Shown: positions 59,948 through 64,000 of the stretch, piece by piece | Numbering within the stretch: position 1 is the stretch's first letter | Layout: every line of letters starts with the position of its first letter | DNA from: Lysobacter soli | Lineage (GTDB): Bacteria > Pseudomonadota > Gammaproteobacteria > Xanthomonadales > Xanthomonadaceae | Reading direction: 5' to 3' | DNA length: 64,000 nt | Assembly: GCF_003382285.1 (NCBI RefSeq) | Contig: NZ_QTJR01000013.1 | Coordinates: 35,266-99,265 of the forward strand | The notes under the pieces: generated by a model | What the model saw: only the letters and a program-made list of their open reading frames with translations | Told to the model about the DNA's origin: nothing | Database searches by the model: none | Position numbers and translations under genes: made by a program

Positions 59948-60076
59948 CGATCATCCCCATCGAGTTGTCTTCCGCATCATAACCGCGGATGAATGCGGCG
60001 CCAGTCGTGTCAACCGGGCGGGATCCGGGGCGTTTCCCCCTCCGCAAGGCCCGACCGGGCCCACCGGAGGAAACCC

Positions 60077-60433
60077 ATGAACCACGCATTGCGCAGTCGT
60101 GTGCTGATGGCGGTATTGGGCGTGTGCGCGCTGGGCGCCGTGTCGGCGGCCAGCGCGGGGGATTTCGGCGATCGCGTCGATCGCCGGTTCGACCGGCATG
60201 GCGATCGCATCGAGGCGCGCCTGGACCGAAAGGGCGACCGCATCGACCATCGCCTAGATCTGCGCGCCGATCGCCAGGCCGCACTCGGGCACGGGAACAA
60301 CGCCGTGCGCCTGGACCGCAAGGGCGACCGGATCGATCAACGCCTGGACCGCCGCGGCGACCTGGCCGACGCGCGATGGGATCGTCGCGGCGATCGCGTC
60401 GAGCGCCGCTGGGACCGTTGGCGCGGCCATTGA
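60077..60433 (+). CDS. Secreted Arg/Asp-rich protein with 11-residue repeats
   Basis: The start at 60077 has GGAGGAAA upstream and gives 118 residues. A signal peptide (MNHALRSRVLMAVLGVCALG, ending near ASAG) is followed by 11-residue repeats such as DRHGDRIEARL, DRKGDRIDHRL, DRKGDRIDQRL and DRRGDRVERRW, with one degenerate unit in the middle. Arg and Asp make up about half of the mature chain. An amphipathic, perhaps right-handed coiled-coil helix is likely. It is 12 nt before the ECF sigma gene. Confidence 0.8.
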   Translation: MNHALRSRVLMAVLGVCALGAVSAASAGDFGDRVDRRFDRHGDRIEARLDRKGDRIDHRLDLRADRQAALGHGNNAVRLDRKGDRIDQRLDRRGDLADARWDRRGDRVERRWDRWRGH

Positions 60434-60445
60434 CGCCGACCCCGT

Positions 60446-61075
60446 ATGCTCCGACGCGTGAATCGCGAGATCGAAGACGAGCTGCCGCCGCTGTCGGCGG
60501 CCGACGCGCACGCCCGTGGCGCCGCCGAAGCCGTTTCGTCCGAAGACGAAGCGGCCCCGGTGCGGCTGCCCGCGTCGCTGGAGGAATTCCTCGCCGGCAT
60601 CGGCACGCGGGCGTTCCGCTTCGCCGAACTCGGCCTGCGCAATCGCGACGACGCGCTCGATGCGGTGCAGGACGCGATGATGAAGATGCTCGCCTACCGC
60701 GAGCGCCCGGCGGCGGAATGGACACCGCTGTTCTGGAGCATCCTGCGCAGCCGCATCATCGACGTGCAGCGTCGCCGCACGTTCCGCCTGCGCTGGTTGA
60801 TGCCGGCGCCGGAGCGCGAGGAAAGCGCGATCGACTGGGCCGACGACGCGCCCGATCCCTCGCGTGCGCATGAGGGCCGCGAGGCCTACGGCAAGCTCGC
60901 CGATGCGTTGGCGACCTTGCCGGCCCGGCAGCGCGAGGCGTTCACGCTGCGCGTGCTGGAAGAACTCGACGTTGCCACGACCGCGCGGGCGATGGGTTGC
61001 AGCGAAGGCGCGGTGAAGACCCATCTGTCGCGTGCGCGCGAAGCGCTGCAGCGGCAATTGGAGGATTGGCGATGA
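60446..61075 (+). CDS. ECF-type RNA polymerase sigma factor
   Basis: The 209-residue protein has a divergent N-terminal tail of about 45 residues and region 2 with ELGLRNRDDALDAVQDAMMK. Region 4 has ALATLPARQREAFTLRVLEE and the HTH ATTARAMGCSEGAVKTHLSR. A GTG four codons after the ATG is an alternative start. The following membrane protein is a candidate anti-sigma partner. Confidence 0.92.
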   Translation: MLRRVNREIEDELPPLSAADAHARGAAEAVSSEDEAAPVRLPASLEEFLAGIGTRAFRFAELGLRNRDDALDAVQDAMMKMLAYRERPAAEWTPLFWSILRSRIIDVQRRRTFRLRWLMPAPEREESAIDWADDAPDPSRAHEGREAYGKLADALATLPARQREAFTLRVLEELDVATTARAMGCSEGAVKTHLSRAREALQRQLEDWR

Positions 61076-61094
61076 CATCCCGCGAGACGACACG

Positions 61095-61487
61095 ATGAAC
61101 ACTTCCGACGACCGCTTCGACAACGCCATGCGCGACCTGCACGCGCAGGCGGTCTCGCAGGTGTCTTCCGCGACGCGCGCACGCCTGCGTGTTGCTCGCC
61201 ACGCGGCCGCGCGCCCGACGGGCGAACGCGAGCCGCGACGCGGCTTCACCTGGGTGCTGGGCAGCGGCCTGGCAGCCGTGTTCGCCGTCGCCATCGGCCT
61301 GCAGTTGCGTCCGGCGCAGGCGCCCGCGCCGACGGCATCGGCACCGCCGCTGGTGGCGACGACCGGTACGCCGGCCAATGCCACGTCCTTCGACGCCGAC
61401 ACGGCCATCGCCGCGCTCGACGAGAACCCCGATCTCTACCTCTGGCTGGCGTCGAACGACGACGCCGTGCCGTCCCTGGAGCCGTGA
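61095..61487 (+). CDS. Single-pass membrane protein, DUF3619-like
   Basis: The start at 61095 gives 130 residues. A charged N-terminal part (MNTSDDRFDNAMRDLHAQAV) of about 55 residues precedes one membrane segment (WVLGSGLAAVFAVAIGLQLR). An Ala/Pro/Thr linker and the tail DENPDLYLWLASNDDAVPSL follow. This topology and position after a sigma gene fit an anti-sigma-like role; the DUF3619 name rests on gene order and general form. Confidence 0.75.
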   Translation: MNTSDDRFDNAMRDLHAQAVSQVSSATRARLRVARHAAARPTGEREPRRGFTWVLGSGLAAVFAVAIGLQLRPAQAPAPTASAPPLVATTGTPANATSFDADTAIAALDENPDLYLWLASNDDAVPSLEP

Positions 61488-61488
61488 C

Positions 61489-61950
61489 ATGCGCAACGCC
61501 CTGACTTCCCTCGCCTTCGCCCTGCTGATCGCCAGCGCGCCGGCGCTCGCGGCCGATCCGCCGACCACTCCCGCCAAGCCGCTGCCGGCGTGGGAACAGC
61601 TGACGCCGGCGCAGCGCGAGACGTTGATGGCGCCGATCCGCGACCGCTGGAACACGCAGCCCGACGAACGCGCGCGCATGCTCGAACGCGCCCAGCGCTG
61701 GCAACAGATGACGCCCGAGCAGCGCAAGCGCGCGCGCCACGGCATGCAGCGCTGGGAAAGCATGAGCCCCGAGCAACGTGAGCAGACGCGTGCGCTGTTC
61801 GCGAAGATGCGCACGCTCGACGACGCGCAGCGTCGGGACCTCAAGGCGAAGTGGCGCGCGATGTCGCCCGAGGAACGCAAGGCGTGGGTGCAGGCCAACC
61901 CCGCCCCGGCCGACATGCCCCCCGGCCCGCCGCCGCGCGATCGCGATTGA
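61489..61950 (+). CDS. Secreted DUF3106-like protein
   Basis: The start at 61489 lies 1 nt after the previous stop and gives 153 residues with a signal peptide ending ALAAD. The mature part repeats a W..L/M(S/T)PEQR unit: WEQLTPAQRETLMAP, WQQMTPEQRKRARHGM, WESMSPEQREQTRALF and WRAMSPEERKAWVQ. It ends in a Pro-rich tail. The repeats look like the metal- or stress-linked periplasmic helical proteins found beside ECF sigma genes; its ligand is unknown. Confidence 0.82.
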   Translation: MRNALTSLAFALLIASAPALAADPPTTPAKPLPAWEQLTPAQRETLMAPIRDRWNTQPDERARMLERAQRWQQMTPEQRKRARHGMQRWESMSPEQREQTRALFAKMRTLDDAQRRDLKAKWRAMSPEERKAWVQANPAPADMPPGPPPRDRD

Positions 61951-61977
61951 TCGGGCTGCACTGCCTTCCGAACCGAA

Positions 61978-62003
61978 GTCATCCCGGCGAAAGCCGGGAC
62001 CCA
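61978..62003. repeat. REP-like palindrome before pntA1
   Basis: GTCATCCCGGCGAAAGCCGGGACCCA is a variant of the REP core (TCCCGGC / GCCGGGA). It lies between the DUF3106-like gene and pntA1 on the plus strand and may end the upstream transcript. Confidence 0.8.
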
Positions 62004-62099
62004 GGCCCGCACCGCCCACGATCCATCTGACAGCCCAGCCTTCCCCGCCCCGCCGGACCTTCCGCTACGATGCGGAAACAACCGGGACGGGGAGCAGCG

Positions 62100-63236
62100 A
62101 TGGCGGGCATCACCATTGGCGTGGCAAGCGAAACCGCAAGCGGCGAGCGCCGCGTCGCACTGACGCCCGAAACCTGCAAGAAACTTGTCGCCCGCGGCGC
62201 GAAGGTGCGCGTGCAGCGCGGCGCCGGCCAGCAGGCCGCTTTCACCGATGATGCGTACGCCGATGCGGGCGCAGAACTCGTCGACGATGCCGATACCGCA
62301 CTGCGCGATGCCGACCTGGTGCTGTGCGTGCAGCCGCCGTCATCGGCGACGTTGATGGGCCTGCGCGAGGGTGCGGCGCTCGTCGGCCTGCTCGCGCCGC
62401 AAGCCGATGCCGCGCGCGGCGAAGCGATCAACGCACGCCACCTGCTCGCCTTTCCGCTCGAACGCCTCCCGCGCACGACGCGCGCGCAGGCGATGGACGT
62501 GCTCAGTTCGCAGGCCGGCATGGCCGGTTACAAGGCGGTGCTGATCGCCGCGCAACTCGCGCCGCGTTTCTTCCCGATGCTCACCACCGCGGCGGGCACG
62601 ATCCGGCCGTCGAAGGTGCTGATCGTCGGTGCGGGCGTCGCCGGCTTGCAGGCGATCGCCACCGCCAAGCGCCTGGGCGCGCAGGTCGAAGGTTTCGACG
62701 TGCGCCCGGAAACGCGCGAGCAGATCGAATCGCTGGGTGGCCGCTTCCTGGATCTGGGCGTGAGCGCGGCGGGCGAAGGCGGCTACGCGCGCGCGCTCAC
62801 CGACGAGGAACGCGCCGAACAGCAGCGTCGCCTGGCCGAACACCTCAAGAACGTGGACGTCATCGTCTGCACCGCCGCGGTCCCGGGCCGCCCGGCGCCG
62901 AAGATCATCACCGCCGCAATGGTTGCCGGCATGCGTCCGGGCAGTGTGATCGTCGACCTCGCCGCGGAGACCGGCGGCAACTGCGAACTCACCCGTCCCG
63001 GCGAAACCGTCGACAGCGGCGGCGTCACCATCTCAGGCCCGCTCAATATCGCCAGCATGGGCGCCGTGCACGCCAGCGAGATGTACGCACGCAACGTCCT
63101 CAATTTCGTGAGCCTGTTCGTCACCGAAGAGGCGTCGCGCGAAGGACGGCTTGCCTTCGATTGGGACGACGAATTGCTGGCCAGAACGGTATGGCCGGAG
63201 CGGGTCGTGGCGCCGGTGGCAGCTGCGACGACGTAG
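62100..63236 (+). CDS. pntAA: NAD(P) transhydrogenase subunit alpha part 1
   Basis: This is the soluble NAD(H)-binding domain I. The start at 62100 has GGGGAG upstream and gives 378 residues. It begins MAGITIGVASETASGERRVA. The Rossmann loop is VGAGVAGLQAIATAKRLGAQ near residue 178, and IVDLAAETGGNCELTRPGE follows. It should join PntA2 and PntB in one complex, but here it has its own promoter region and lies divergent from them. Confidence 0.96.
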   Translation: MAGITIGVASETASGERRVALTPETCKKLVARGAKVRVQRGAGQQAAFTDDAYADAGAELVDDADTALRDADLVLCVQPPSSATLMGLREGAALVGLLAPQADAARGEAINARHLLAFPLERLPRTTRAQAMDVLSSQAGMAGYKAVLIAAQLAPRFFPMLTTAAGTIRPSKVLIVGAGVAGLQAIATAKRLGAQVEGFDVRPETREQIESLGGRFLDLGVSAAGEGGYARALTDEERAEQQRRLAEHLKNVDVIVCTAAVPGRPAPKIITAAMVAGMRPGSVIVDLAAETGGNCELTRPGETVDSGGVTISGPLNIASMGAVHASEMYARNVLNFVSLFVTEEASREGRLAFDWDDELLARTVWPERVVAPVAAATT

Positions 63237-63700
63237 GAAGCGCTGCGTCGAACCATCGCGTTCGGCGGCGAATCAAACATCACCGATCTGGCGGCGTCGC
63301 CTCGACCGAGGTGCGTCGCTGTTTTTGCTGCTGCTGTCGAACAGCCTGTTCGTTGCTAGCCCCGAAGGGCGCCGCACAGGACGTGCGGCGGTGAGCGCTG
63401 AGCCATGGAGTGAGGGCGATGCGTGCTTGCGAGCCACTGGCTCGCGCATCGCCCGAACGCCCGCGCCGCAAGCGCGGGCTAAACGAATCGCGAACGCGCC
63501 CTTTCGCTTTACGGTCGTAGGACTGGGTTGGACTTGTACGCACTTTCTTTGGGTTACTTTTCTTTGTGCGAGCAAAGAAAAGTGACCCGAGCGCCGCAGG
63601 CGATCGGAAGCTTGCTGGTGATTCTTCTTTGCTCTTCGAACGTTACCGGGAAAGCGTGGAAAGTCCCTGGATGGTGCCGCCATTCGGCGGCCCAGAAGCG
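63237..63700. repeat. Gene-free region with a string of hairpins
   Basis: No gene is seen. Four stems follow one another: GCCGCAC / GTGCGGC (63371-63389); a nested pair GGGCGATGCG / CGCATCGCCC enclosing GCGAGCC / GGCTCGC (63414-63454); CCCGCGC / GCGCGGG (63460-63478); and a 16-bp near-perfect stem GGGTTACTTTTCTTTG (63551-63588). The pattern resembles composite intergenic repeats of Xanthomonadaceae, but I cannot name the family. Confidence 0.65.
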
Positions 63701-63721
63701 GCCCGCCTTCGCGGGAATGAC
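63701..63721. repeat. Partial REP palindrome
   Basis: GCCCGCCTTCGCGGGAATGAC is one REP core in the inverted orientation, without the TGGATT lead. It precedes the tandem array. Confidence 0.75.
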
Positions 63722-63760
63722 GAGCAAGAGCAACGCGCAACCGCAACGACAAGATCAAGA

Positions 63761-64000
63761 TGGATTCCAGCTTTCGCTGGAATGACGGTGATGTAACTCA
63801 CCGCTGCCGGAGTGCCCGGATGTTACGGGCCTGGATCCCGGCTTTCGCCGGGATGACGGTGATGTAACTCACCGCTGCCGGAGTGCCCGGATGTTACGGG
63901 CCTGGATCCCGGCTTTCGCCGGGATGACGGTGATGTAACTCACCGCTGCCGGAGTGCCCGGATGTTACGGGCCTGGATCCCGGCTTTCGCCGGGATGACG
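63761..64000. repeat. 71-bp tandem repeat array with embedded REP, runs off the window
   Basis: REP stems start at 63761, 63832, 63903 and 63974, exactly 71 bp apart. The 45-bp stretch between stems (starting GGTGATGTAACTCACCGCTG) appears identical in each unit. The first stem differs from the rest at paired positions (TCCAGC / GCTGGA against CCCGGC / GCCGGG), so base pairing is kept. At least 3.4 units are present, continuing past 64000. Confidence 0.95.

Noticed and set aside
63761..64000. CRISPR array at the right edge
   Set aside because: The whole 71-bp unit, including the would-be spacer, is repeated, and each unit holds a REP stem. There are no variable spacers and no cas gene.

Overview
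The window is high-GC gammaproteobacterial chromosome, most like a Lysobacter or a close Xanthomonadaceae relative. The signs are one uninterrupted secE-to-spc ribosomal and RNA polymerase superoperon with two tuf genes, a Xanthomonas-type O-GlcNAc transferase homologue, REP palindromes of the TCCCGCGAAGGCGGGA type, and two adjacent secreted proteases ending in P-domains. The species assignment is inference.

Positions 1-26,950 (minus strand) hold the translation and transcription superoperon. Read in the direction of transcription it runs tRNA-Tyr, tRNA-Gly, tRNA-Thr, tuf, tRNA-Trp, secE, nusG, rplK, rplA, rplJ, rplL, rpoB, rpoC, rpsL, rpsG, fusA, tuf, then the S10 and spc genes from rpsJ to a partial rplF at the left edge. 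The long gaps carry visible control signals. A TTGACA-17-CAAAAT promoter precedes the tRNAs. A terminator follows rpoC and a strong promoter precedes rpsL. The 403-nt gap before rpsJ holds a terminator for tuf, a promoter, a leader element also found before rpsL, an attenuator with a U-tract, and a boxA-like sequence touching the rpsJ Shine-Dalgarno sequence.

Positions 27,000-34,000 (minus) hold ychF, pth, rplY (L25), prs, tRNA-Gln, ispE, lolB and a large TPR protein. From 34,070 (plus) come hemA, prfA, a GNAT acetyltransferase, the OGT, moaB, a small HTH protein and a PPK2 kinase. These converge on a large autotransporter (40,579-44,115, minus). Acylphosphatase, a TlpA-like lipoprotein and YihY follow on the minus strand; WrbA, a DUF2069-like membrane protein and a single-domain asparaginase-like protein lie on the plus strand. 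A metzincin-like protease and a subtilisin-like protease, both with C-terminal P-domains, occupy 48,099-52,021.

The last 11 kb is more accessory. It holds sufT, a MocR/GntR regulator and an AraC regulator each beside one of two paralogous membrane proteins, a small secreted protein, and transhydrogenase genes split into two divergent blocks (pntA2-pntB and pntA1). Between those blocks lie an 11-residue-repeat secreted protein, an ECF sigma factor, a membrane protein and a DUF3106-like protein. The right edge (63,237-64,000) has no gene; it holds hairpins and a 71-bp tandem array built on a REP palindrome that runs off the window.

The most interesting observations are the element shared by the rpsJ and rpsL leaders, the boxA-like site in front of the NusE gene, and the split transhydrogenase locus.
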